Part shown: positions 18,038 through 25,842 of the stretch, piece after piece
Layout of the letters: each line of letters opens with the position of its first letter
Numbering within the stretch: the first letter of the stretch is position 1
From: Pirellulaceae bacterium
Lineage (GTDB): Bacteria > Planctomycetota > Planctomycetia > Pirellulales > Pirellulaceae
DNA: 64,000 bases
NCBI GenBank assembly: GCA_018402565.1
Contig: JAGYIQ010000004.1
Span: 558,001-622,000 of the forward strand
Direction of reading: 5' to 3'
Position numbers and translations under genes: made by a program
Notes under the pieces: model-generated
Seen by the model: only the letters and a program-made list of their open reading frames with translations
Told to the model about the DNA's origin: nothing
Database searches by the model: none

Positions 18038-19534
18038 CTACGGTCCGTCGACGAAGCAGCCTTTGGCTTCCAACTTATCGGCCAAATCCCAGAAGGCGTC
18101 TTCTTCAATCTTGGTCCGCGTCAAGCTGATGTACTTCAGGGCGGGCAGCTTCTCCAACTCCGCAATGTTAGCTTCGGTGATGTCGTTGGAACCCAGATGC
18201 AGCCACGCCAAGCTGGTCATGCCCCCCAGGATCGGCAGCACGGCATCGGTCATTTCGGTTTGATCCAAGTTCAACCAACGCAGCTTCGGCAGGCCTTGCA
18301 ATTGACCGACCAGTTCATGGCTGACCTTGGTGGACCACAGGTTCAGCTCCTCTAAGTTGGTCAGTTGGGCCAACGACGCACCGGCCGCGTCCGTGATCCC
18401 CGGCGAGCGATTCTCGCTCAGGTCCAAGATTCGCAACTTCTTCATGCCGGTGAAAGATTGCAGGGCGGCGTCGGTCAGCTGCGTGTCACGCACCCGCAGG
18501 TGGACGATTTGGTCCAAGCCCTGCAGGGACTTCAGGCCTTCGTCGCCAATCCGCGTGCGGACCAGATACAGTTCGGCCAACTTCTTGAGGTTGGCCAAGT
18601 TCGGCATGCCCGCGTCGGTGATTCGCGTGTCGTTCAACCCCAGGACCCGCAGGTTGGTCATCTTGCCGATGTGTCCCAACCCCGCGTCGGTAATCTGCGG
18701 TCCCCACACCTTGAGGAACTGCAGGTTGCTGCACCCGGAGATCGATTCCAAGCCAGCGTCCGAAACGCGGTTACAGTCGCTCAGGTCCAGAGCTTTGATT
18801 GTTTGATTGCCGCGCAAGTAAACCAAGGCGTCGTCGCCGATCTTGGTCTGCCCGACCCGAATCTGCTCCAGACTGGGCATCTGGGCCAACACCTCGAAGC
18901 TATCATCCAGCACATCGGCGCGGAACAAATCCAAGTAACGCAGCTTGGGCAACTTGACCAAGTGCTGCAGAGCGGCGGTGTTGGTCGCGGTCTTGGGCAG
19001 GTCCAAGCGTTCGATGGTCGGGCAGAGGGCCAACATCGCCAACTCCGGCAGGCCGACATCGCCACCCGACAAGCTGACTTGCTTCAACCGCGTGAAGCTC
19101 TGCAAGACCGCCAAATCTTCGGCCGTGAACTTGCCCAGCGACAGATCGACCGCCGTGACCATGCCGTCGCTGTCCGTTTGTGTCTTGCCGCCCAAGGCGA
19201 CGACCTTTTCGATGGCACTGGCCTCGGCTGCCTTGGCCAGGGTGCTCTGAGCCGACTTGAGGGTGGCAATCTCGGACTTCAACCGCTGATTTTCCCCCGT
19301 CAGACTGGCCACCTGGGCCGACAACGCTGCCGCCATGGCATTGGCCGCACCACTCGCTTGGGGGTTGCCCTTGCCCGATTTCTTTTGGTCGCGCAACTCG
19401 GCGGCCGCTTTTTGCCATTCAACCTTGGCCGCCAGAACTTCACTGCGCTCGCGGAGTTCGCTGTTGCTGGGCGTATTGCAGCCCCCCACCAACAAAGCAA
19501 CGCTCAGCCAACCCACGTTCTTTCGCAGTCCCAT
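18038..19534 (-). CDS. Leucine-rich-repeat lipoprotein
   Basis: A 498-residue predicted lipoprotein: basic N-terminus, hydrophobic core and lipobox LLVGGC with Cys19 as the lipid-anchored residue. Residues about 25-105 form a charged, Ala/Glu/Lys-rich, probably coiled-coil region. Residues about 120-490 hold more than a dozen leucine-rich repeats of ~24 residues with the pattern LxxLxLxxTxITDAGLxxL (for example NLRVLGLNDTRITDAGM). This subtype resembles the cysteine-containing F-box LRRs and is abundant in planctomycetes. It probably mediates protein binding on the periplasmic face; the partner is unknown. It stands alone on the minus strand and diverges from the pabB operon. Confidence 0.88.
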   Translation of the reverse strand: MGLRKNVGWLSVALLVGGCNTPSNSELRERSEVLAAKVEWQKAAAELRDQKKSGKGNPQASGAANAMAAALSAQVASLTGENQRLKSEIATLKSAQSTLAKAAEASAIEKVVALGGKTQTDSDGMVTAVDLSLGKFTAEDLAVLQSFTRLKQVSLSGGDVGLPELAMLALCPTIERLDLPKTATNTAALQHLVKLPKLRYLDLFRADVLDDSFEVLAQMPSLEQIRVGQTKIGDDALVYLRGNQTIKALDLSDCNRVSDAGLESISGCSNLQFLKVWGPQITDAGLGHIGKMTNLRVLGLNDTRITDAGMPNLANLKKLAELYLVRTRIGDEGLKSLQGLDQIVHLRVRDTQLTDAALQSFTGMKKLRILDLSENRSPGITDAAGASLAQLTNLEELNLWSTKVSHELVGQLQGLPKLRWLNLDQTEMTDAVLPILGGMTSLAWLHLGSNDITEANIAELEKLPALKYISLTRTKIEEDAFWDLADKLEAKGCFVDGP

Positions 19535-19828
19535 CAGATCTTGTCCTCGGATTCAAAACACTCGCTTCGGGCGCAGACCCGCCCGCTCCGCCCATTGCTT
19601 TTCGACTCCCCGCTGCTTCTAGACTAGTCGCAGAGCGGAATTCTCGCAAACGGGTGCGGCCCTATTACCGAAAAAGTCGCCCCAAGTTCTCGCTTTAGCG
19701 GGAAAAAGCCCGGCAAAATCGAGGATTCCACTGACTTTTCACTGACTCCCCTCAGTTGCCCCATTCGCTCCAGTCGATAGATGCAATGACCGGAGGGACG
19801 GGACAACAGGAAGTCCCGTTCAGGATAG

Positions 19829-19872
19829 AGGTCACGGCAAGACGATGGAACGACCTGCCGTGACCTTTTTTA
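19829..19872 (+). terminator. Strong intrinsic terminator without an upstream gene
   Basis: AGGTCACGGCA (19829-19839) pairs perfectly with TGCCGTGACCT (19856-19866), a 16-nt loop lies between them, and a run of six T follows to about 19871. In the plus direction there is no coding gene upstream; the LRR gene starts at 19534 and runs the other way. A second small hairpin, GGGAC..GTCCC, lies just before it at about 19799-19817. The 552-bp gap (19535-20086) therefore may contain a short non-coding transcript, or a leader with an attenuator for pabB, which starts 215 bp downstream. Nothing else was recognised in the gap. Confidence 0.75.
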
Positions 19873-20086
19873 TTTCCATCGAGCCCCTGCTTCTCACTTT
19901 TTCGGCCGCTCGCTCGCGGCGTTTCTGCACCACCGCGTTTCTGTACCACTCACCCGTGCTCCGAGAGCGGAGCGGACAGGCCCTGCAGCGATGCGGCAGT
20001 GCCGATTACAATCAGGCGGACCTTCTCCGTTGGGACGCGTTTGCCGCGGCACGACGGCCGCCGACCTTCACCCCGACCGGATCCCG

Positions 20087-21793
20087 ATGCCTCGCCCGTC
20101 GACGTCCCCCTCCCGTTTTCCCATCCAGCGAGTCGGACCCGCTGGCCCCTGGTTCATCGAGCTCTCGCCGGCGGACCTGCCGGGCTTGGTTACCAGCGCC
20201 CCCTGCACAGCGGCCGCTCCAACCGCTCCCGCACCCGTCGACAGTCGCAACGCCAACACTGGCGGCGGCAGCGGCTCCCCCGCGGTCACCCTCAGCTGCC
20301 TACTACCAACCCTCCCGCTCGGGGTCGGCAGCCTGCTCCTGGAGACCGTCCGCCCGACCGACGCCGGCCTGACTCCGCCGGCCCCCCAGGGAAACGAACT
20401 CCAACCCGAACCGCTGTACAGTTTCCTGTTGCCCGAGCCCCAGGTCTGGCACCAGACCCGCCGCTGCGATCTGGCCGATTGGCAGCGGCTCCAACAGCAG
20501 GTGCAGTCGTTTGTTATGGAGACCTTGCCGCCCGACTTTCCGCCCTTCGCCGGCGGTGCAGCGGGCCTGCTGTCCTACGATTGGTGCCGCGCCTTGGAGC
20601 GTGTCCCGCCGCCGCAGCGTGACGACTTCCAAGTCCCCACCTTGGCCATGGGGGTCTACGACTTCGTATTGGCCCTGGAGCACCACACCCAGCGACTCGT
20701 CCTGATCGCGACCGGATATCCACACGAGGATCTGGAGAGACGCCAGACGGCAGCCGAGGAACGACTGCACCAGTGGTTGCCGCGTTTGACCCAGCCAGCC
20801 CCTCCACAATCGCCGCTGACCGCACGCTCCGGCCAGCCCTGGTCGTCGCACTTGGAGCTGGACCGCTACTTCCCGTTGGCAACTCACGCGGGGGCGACCG
20901 ACGCGGGGGCGACCGACATGGGGGCGACCGACATCGCCTGGGACGAGGTCTGGGCCTCCGCCACGCCCGAGGACTATCGGCAATCGATCGACCGGGTGTT
21001 GGGTTATCTGCGTGCCGGCGATGCCTTCCAAGTCAATCTGGCTCAACAACTCTTGGTCCCGCTGCGTTGCCATCCGCTGACATTTTATCGCCGCATGCGG
21101 CAACACAACGCGGCGCCTTTTGCGGCTTATTTTGAATTGGACAATCACCGATTGATCAGCGCCTCGCCGGAACGCTTGGTCCGTGTCCGCGGCGATTGGG
21201 TGCAGACACGGCCGATCAAAGGTACCCGCCGCTTGTCGGGCGATCGGACCTGGGACCAACAACAGGGCCAATCGCTGCAGACCAGCCCGAAGGACTGCGC
21301 CGAGAACGTGATGATTGTCGATCTGCTGCGGAACGATCTGTCGCGGGTGTGTCGGCCTGACTCTCTCCAGGTCACGCGGCTGTGTGGCTTGGAGTCGTAT
21401 CGCCACGTGCAACACTTGGTCAGCGTGGTCGAGGGACGGTTGTCGGCCGACTGCACCGCTTGGGATCTGCTGCCGGCCGTCTTCCCCGGCGGTTCGATCT
21501 CGGGTGCCCCCAAGGTCCGGGCCCTGGAGATCATCAACGAATTGGAACCCGTCGCTCGGGGTGCCTACTGCGGCAGCTTGGGTTACATTGGGTTCCCCGA
21601 CGCCAATGGCCATTCCAATGCGGATTGGAACATTCTGATTCGCACGGCCACGCTGTGCGGCGATTGGTGCCAGATCCCCGTTGGCGGCGGCATCGTCCTG
21701 GGCAGCCAACCCGCCGAAGAGTACCGCGAAACCCTGGATAAAGCCCGCGGCCTGTTGCTGGCGGCTCAAGACTCCACCAAGTCCTACGCATGA
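20087..21793 (+). CDS. pabB: Aminodeoxychorismate synthase component I
   Basis: A 568-residue chorismate-binding enzyme that, with the glutamine amidotransferase encoded next, makes 4-amino-4-deoxychorismate, the precursor of p-aminobenzoate. Motifs are PIKGTRRLSGD, DLLRNDLSRV and FPGGSISGAPKVRALEII. The Lys in PIKGT is the PabB-type residue (TrpE has Ala there), favouring pABA over anthranilate. An N-terminal extension of about 60 residues is Pro/Ala rich, and a GATDAGATDMGATD insert encoded by 15-bp repeats (about 20888-20932) separates the N-terminal and catalytic domains. The ATG at 20087 is preferred over upstream GC-rich frames. Its stop overlaps the start of the pabA gene (ATGA). The context suggests the pABA feeds methanopterin synthesis as well as folate. 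Confidence 0.9.
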   Translation: MPRPSTSPSRFPIQRVGPAGPWFIELSPADLPGLVTSAPCTAAAPTAPAPVDSRNANTGGGSGSPAVTLSCLLPTLPLGVGSLLLETVRPTDAGLTPPAPQGNELQPEPLYSFLLPEPQVWHQTRRCDLADWQRLQQQVQSFVMETLPPDFPPFAGGAAGLLSYDWCRALERVPPPQRDDFQVPTLAMGVYDFVLALEHHTQRLVLIATGYPHEDLERRQTAAEERLHQWLPRLTQPAPPQSPLTARSGQPWSSHLELDRYFPLATHAGATDAGATDMGATDIAWDEVWASATPEDYRQSIDRVLGYLRAGDAFQVNLAQQLLVPLRCHPLTFYRRMRQHNAAPFAAYFELDNHRLISASPERLVRVRGDWVQTRPIKGTRRLSGDRTWDQQQGQSLQTSPKDCAENVMIVDLLRNDLSRVCRPDSLQVTRLCGLESYRHVQHLVSVVEGRLSADCTAWDLLPAVFPGGSISGAPKVRALEIINELEPVARGAYCGSLGYIGFPDANGHSNADWNILIRTATLCGDWCQIPVGGGIVLGSQPAEEYRETLDKARGLLLAAQDSTKSYA

Positions 21794-22581
21794 TCCTGTT
21801 GATCGACAACTACGACAGTTTTGTTTACAACCTGGCCCGCTACTTCCAGCAACTGGGATTGGCGGTCGAGGTCGTGCGCAACGATCGCATCACTGTGGAG
21901 CAGGTCCAACAGCGCGTGGACAGCGGACAAATCCGCGGCGTGGTTTTGTCACCCGGCCCCTGCTCGCCCGATCAAGCCGGCGTCTGCTTGGGCTTGGTCG
22001 CGCGGCTGTACCAACGCCTGCCGCTGCTGGGCATTTGCCTGGGGCACCAAGCCATCGCTCAAGCCCTCGGCGGCGAGGTCGTGCGTGGCCCCGCCCCCGT
22101 CCATGGACAAGCCGATTGGATCTATCACGATCAACAGCACGACTTGCAAGATCTGCCCCAGCCGTTTATCGCCGGGCGGTATCATAGCTTGATCGTGCGC
22201 GAAGAGACCCTGCCCAGTTTCTTTGACGTGTCCGCTCGCCTGAGCGATGGAACCATCATGGCCTTGCGGCACAAACGACTGCCGATCGTGGGGTACCAAT
22301 TTCACCCCGAGTCGATCCTGACGCCGCCGGGCTTGGCACTGCTGGCCGGCTTCTGCCGCTGGGCCGGCCTCGGCCCCCTAATAGCCGTCGACGTCCCAAA
22401 CGGCCCGCAGGCGCGACCTCGTGAACTGTGCGACGCTTACCCGCCAGGCTGCCAACCGCGGCCCCACATGTCCCCCAAAAATCACGTGGCAGTCGACGCC
22501 TGGTCCGCGGGCACTCGACCCGCGGAAGCGCCCATACCCAGTGCCCTCACGCCGCCCGTGCCGGGAGTCATCCTGCCATGA
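21790..22581 (+). CDS. pabA: Glutamine amidotransferase component (PabA/TrpG type)
   Basis: A class I glutamine amidotransferase that supplies ammonia to PabB. Family motifs are LLIDNYDSFVYNL, the oxyanion region SPGPCSPDQAG, the nucleophile Cys in LLGICLGHQAIAQALGG, and the His-Glu of the triad in YQFHPESIL. The family is usually ~190-200 residues, and the core ends near residue 195. The remaining ~68 residues are a Pro-rich tail without a recognised domain. The start overlaps the pabB stop, and the stop overlaps the DUF447 start (both ATGA), so translation is probably coupled. TrpG function cannot be excluded from this gene alone, but its partner is PabB-like. Confidence 0.9.
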   Translation: MILLIDNYDSFVYNLARYFQQLGLAVEVVRNDRITVEQVQQRVDSGQIRGVVLSPGPCSPDQAGVCLGLVARLYQRLPLLGICLGHQAIAQALGGEVVRGPAPVHGQADWIYHDQQHDLQDLPQPFIAGRYHSLIVREETLPSFFDVSARLSDGTIMALRHKRLPIVGYQFHPESILTPPGLALLAGFCRWAGLGPLIAVDVPNGPQARPRELCDAYPPGCQPRPHMSPKNHVAVDAWSAGTRPAEAPIPSALTPPVPGVILP

Positions 22582-23258
22582 TCCTCGAATGTTTGGTCAC
22601 AACCCAAGACCTCGCAGGGCACACCAACGTGGCTCCCATGGGACCCCGTTTCGCCGCGGACTTCAATTGGCTGGAGCCTGCCGGAACCGACTTTGTCCTG
22701 CGACCGTACGAACCTTCGCAGACCTTGAACAATCTGCTGGCCACCGGTGCAGGGGTGCTCAACTTCACCGACGACGTCCTACTGTTTGCACAAAGCGCCC
22801 TCAAGACGGCCACTCGACCACAGCCGACCCTGCTGCCGGCCCGACAAGTCGCCGGTCACGGTTTACGTGACGCCGCCGCTTGGTGGGAGTTCGTGGTCCA
22901 GTCGACACAGGCCGTCGGGCCACGCTGGGAAGTGGCCTGCCGAGTCGTGCAGGTGACCCAACACCGGAACCTGATCGCCTTCAATCGCGCGATGCACGCC
23001 GTCATCGAGGCCACGATCCTGGCCACTCGCGTTGAACTGCTGCCCGCCGCGGACCTCCGCGAGCAACTCTTGCGACTCGAGCCGCTGATCGAAAAAACCG
23101 CCGGCCAGCAACAACTGGCAGCCTGGAACTGGGTGCTGGATTGGTTGGCCCACCGCGGGCTGACGATCCGCGACCCGTCACTCGAGGTCGCCGCCCCACC
23201 CAGCAGCTCGTCACCCAGCAGCTCGTCACCGCGGCCCACGGCGGAGGAGTCGGTATGA
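22578..23258 (+). CDS. DUF447-family protein, methanopterin-linked
   Basis: A 226-residue protein starting MILECLVTTQDLAGHTNVAP and containing PMGPRF, a flavin-reductase-like N-terminal strand order and TRVELLPAADLREQL. This fits the DUF447 (COG2457) family, known from methanogens, methylotrophs and planctomycetes that use tetrahydromethanopterin; its biochemical role is unsettled and a flavin- or nucleotide-binding fold has been suggested. The C-terminal ~25 residues are a Ser/Pro tail encoded by 15-bp repeats. ATGA overlaps on both sides place it between PabA and RFAP synthase in one operon, which is strong context for a role in making or using the cofactor. Confidence 0.82.
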   Translation: MILECLVTTQDLAGHTNVAPMGPRFAADFNWLEPAGTDFVLRPYEPSQTLNNLLATGAGVLNFTDDVLLFAQSALKTATRPQPTLLPARQVAGHGLRDAAAWWEFVVQSTQAVGPRWEVACRVVQVTQHRNLIAFNRAMHAVIEATILATRVELLPAADLREQLLRLEPLIEKTAGQQQLAAWNWVLDWLAHRGLTIRDPSLEVAAPPSSSSPSSSSPRPTAEESV

Positions 23259-24406
23259 CACTGCCCGCGGCAGACCACGACGCCGGCTGGGAGTTGACCA
23301 CCGGCAGTCGTTTGCACTTCGGTCTCTACCAGTTCGCCCCGCGCACCAGACAGCCGGCGGACGGCCGCAAGTCCCCGTCAGCACACGAATCACACGCAAC
23401 ACAGGCAACACAGGCAACACAGGCAACACACCGGCCGCAGGCAGCACCCGCCGCCCACCAGGCGCTGGCTGCCGCCGACTCACCGGCTGCCACTTGGTTT
23501 GGCGGTGTCGGGATGATGATCCAGCACCCCTCGGTCACGCTTCGCCTGCAACCCGCCGCTCGGTTGTCGATCCAGAACGACGCCAGTGGCCGAGTCCAGC
23601 AGTTTGTCCAGCGTTGGTTCGACTACGTCCGCGAGGCCACGCCGCAACGCTGGGACCCCGACGCGGATTTCACGCAGCTGCCCGTGGAGCTGACCTTGCT
23701 GTCCTGCCCACCCCAACACAACGGTCTGGGAGCGGGCACCCAATTGGCCTTGGCGGTCGGCCAGTGCTTGACGCGGCGTTTTTTGTCGGTGGATCTGACT
23801 CCGGTCGAGTTGGCTCGCAGTGTCGGTCGGGGCCTGCGCAGCGCTGTGGGTACCCATGGCTTTTTTCGCGGCGGCTTGATCGTAGATCGAGGCAAGCCCA
23901 GCCCGCAGGAGCTAGGGATTCTGGACGGGGCCTGGCAGGTCCCACCGGAGTGGCGCGTCGTGTTGATCCTGCAGCAGTCCGAGATCGGCTTGCATGGTGC
24001 CCGCGAGATCCAAGCGTTTCAGGAGCTGCCGGAAATCCCGCCTAACACCACGGCGCACTTGCAAAACTTGACACGGTCCGCCTTGGTTCCGGCCATCGCT
24101 GCCGCCGACTTCGCCGCGTTTGCTCGCGCCCTCTACGAGTACGGTTTGACTGCGGGCCAGTGCTTTACCCAAGTCCAGGGCGGACCATTTGCGTCGCCGG
24201 CCGCAGCGGCTTGGGTGGAACGGGTCCGCGGCTGGGGGATCCCCGGCGTCGGGCAGAGCTCGTGGGGCCCCACGTTGTTTGCCTTCACCCCCGACGAAGA
24301 ACAAGCCCAGTGGCTCCAACAGAAAATCAACTCGCTGGGGACGGCCGAGATCACCACACAAATCACCGCGGCCCAAGCCGGCGGTTTCTCCCTGCGTTAC
24401 CTCTAA
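23255..24406 (+). CDS. Beta-ribofuranosylaminobenzene 5'-phosphate (RFAP) synthase
   Basis: A 383-residue GHMP-kinase-like protein that condenses p-aminobenzoate with PRPP, releasing CO2 and pyrophosphate, in the first committed step of methanopterin synthesis. Family features are GSRLHFGLYQF near the N-terminus, GGVGMMIQHPSV, the Gly-rich loop HNGLGAGTQLALAVG, SAVGTHGFFRGGLIVDRG, and QSSWGPTLFAF near the C-terminus. The ATG at 23255 overlaps the DUF447 stop and follows GGAGG. An Ala/Thr/Gln-rich insert (residues about 45-75), encoded by 9-bp repeats, sits between the first two conserved segments and is unusual. With pabA and pabB upstream, the operon makes pABA and commits it to the cofactor. 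Its last 4 bp overlap the converging flippase gene. Confidence 0.88.
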   Translation: MTLPAADHDAGWELTTGSRLHFGLYQFAPRTRQPADGRKSPSAHESHATQATQATQATHRPQAAPAAHQALAAADSPAATWFGGVGMMIQHPSVTLRLQPAARLSIQNDASGRVQQFVQRWFDYVREATPQRWDPDADFTQLPVELTLLSCPPQHNGLGAGTQLALAVGQCLTRRFLSVDLTPVELARSVGRGLRSAVGTHGFFRGGLIVDRGKPSPQELGILDGAWQVPPEWRVVLILQQSEIGLHGAREIQAFQELPEIPPNTTAHLQNLTRSALVPAIAAADFAAFARALYEYGLTAGQCFTQVQGGPFASPAAAAWVERVRGWGIPGVGQSSWGPTLFAFTPDEEQAQWLQQKINSLGTAEITTQITAAQAGGFSLRYL

Positions 24407-25794
24407 CTCTGATGCCACTCTCGCCGGCAACGGTAGCCGATCCACAAGGCGGCCGGCACCGTCCAAATCGCCAAGACACTCAGCAAAGCCACCCCGGCCC
24501 CCTCCGCCCCGTAGGTCGCGCCGCCCAACATCACCCCAGCCACGATCAAGGAGTTCCCCACCACGCTGACGGGCAACAACGGATTGCGTTTGTGCGCCAA
24601 CAAATACGTCACCACACATTGGAACACACCGATCAGGCAGACACTGGAGGCAAACAAACAGGTCGCCCCCCAGGGCAACAATCGCTCGGACAGGGAGGGG
24701 CCCCAAGCCCAAGGCAGCATGGGCAACACCGCCACCAAACCGCACAAACTCGCCGCTCCCATCACCAACACGGCCGAGGCAATCGACGCCATCCGCGAGA
24801 ACACTCGGTCCAATTCCGCGAACTCCCGGGCGGCAATCCACATGCCAAACCGCGGTGTCCGCGTCTGTACCCAACTGAAGGCAGCATACTGCATGGTGGT
24901 TAGGATCGTCCAGGTCATGCCCATCTGTCCCGCCAACTGCGGCCCATGATAATAAAACAAAACAGGCGAAAACATAAAAAAGGCCAAATATTGCAACACA
25001 CTATGACAAGCGATCGACCATTGCAGCGGCCAGACTTCGGTCCGCCAATCCACTCCAGCCGCCGTCGAACTGCGTCGAGCCACAAAGGGACGAAAGAAAT
25101 CTCGGTAATGCGCGATCAACGCCAACTCGCACAGCAACTTGACCCCAGCCGAGGCCACCGCGGCCCACAGACCTCCACCGCCCAGGATCACGGCCCAGAC
25201 AGCCAAGTTGCCCAAGATCGCTTGCCCCGCCCGCAGTCGCTGGACCTGGGCCACCTGATCACAGCCCTCCAGCAACGACACCAGCGGCATGGTCCACAAC
25301 TGCAGGCCCGTCAACAACACCAACGCGACCCACGGGCCCAACCACTCCGCCAACGGTACCTCGGGGCGTCCCAACAGCCACACACCCCCGCCCCCAATCC
25401 CCACTCCGAACAACACACTGGCGGCGAGGTACCAGACCGCGACCTGACGACCGAACCCGAACAGACGCTGCCCAGCCTCCGGGTCACCCTGCCAACCCAG
25501 ACTCGGCACCCAGCGAATCCGCGCCCACTCGTGACTGGCCATGTTGATGACCACGGTATGCAATCCCATTTCAAACAGGATCTGCAAGCCCATCAGACTG
25601 GCGAAGGTGTAAAAGAAGCCTTGCGTCTCGGGCGAAAAATAATGAGCAATCAAGACCAAGCTGACCGGTCCAGCCAAAAACTGCCAACCGCGGGCCAATA
25701 ACGAATAGCCAACCGCCGCGTCCAACCCCCAGCGTTCACGCCACGAACCCACCGCAGGCGAGGGCCGATCATCAGCAGGGCAGGGCGATGGCAA
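24403..25794 (-). CDS. Polysaccharide flippase-like membrane protein (Wzx/MATE type)
   Basis: Up to 463 residues with about 12 predicted membrane helices. The pattern (GWQFLAGPVSLVLIAHYFSP near the N-terminus, long hydrophobic segments, few charges) fits the MOP superfamily of lipid-linked-sugar flippases. The start is a TTG at 25794; an in-frame GTG 14 codons in would give a slightly shorter protein, and the start is uncertain. It converges with, and overlaps by 4 bp, RFAP synthase. No polymerase or glycosyltransferase genes are adjacent, so the cargo is unknown. Confidence 0.7.
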   Translation of the reverse strand: MPSPCPADDRPSPAVGSWRERWGLDAAVGYSLLARGWQFLAGPVSLVLIAHYFSPETQGFFYTFASLMGLQILFEMGLHTVVINMASHEWARIRWVPSLGWQGDPEAGQRLFGFGRQVAVWYLAASVLFGVGIGGGGVWLLGRPEVPLAEWLGPWVALVLLTGLQLWTMPLVSLLEGCDQVAQVQRLRAGQAILGNLAVWAVILGGGGLWAAVASAGVKLLCELALIAHYRDFFRPFVARRSSTAAGVDWRTEVWPLQWSIACHSVLQYLAFFMFSPVLFYYHGPQLAGQMGMTWTILTTMQYAAFSWVQTRTPRFGMWIAAREFAELDRVFSRMASIASAVLVMGAASLCGLVAVLPMLPWAWGPSLSERLLPWGATCLFASSVCLIGVFQCVVTYLLAHKRNPLLPVSVVGNSLIVAGVMLGGATYGAEGAGVALLSVLAIWTVPAALWIGYRCRREWHQS

Positions 25795-25820
25795 AATTTA
25801 ATACCTGTTCCACGGGGATC

Positions 25821-25838
25821 GTGTGGTAAAGGGGTCAG
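25821..25838. repeat. Fragment of family C element
   Basis: GTGTGGTAAAGGGGTCAG matches the inner arm of the complete family C element at 5087-5225. It lies in the 48-bp gap between two same-strand genes and ends 4 bp from the stop codon of the two-domain sulfatase. Confidence 0.6.
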
Positions 25839-25842
25839 CCGA

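Noticed and set aside
18365-19627. 420-residue plus-strand frame opposite the LRR gene
   Set aside because: Its regular pattern mirrors the leucine-rich repeats on the other strand.
20303-21769. 488-residue minus-strand frame opposite pabB
   Set aside because: Antisense shadow; pabB has all family motifs.
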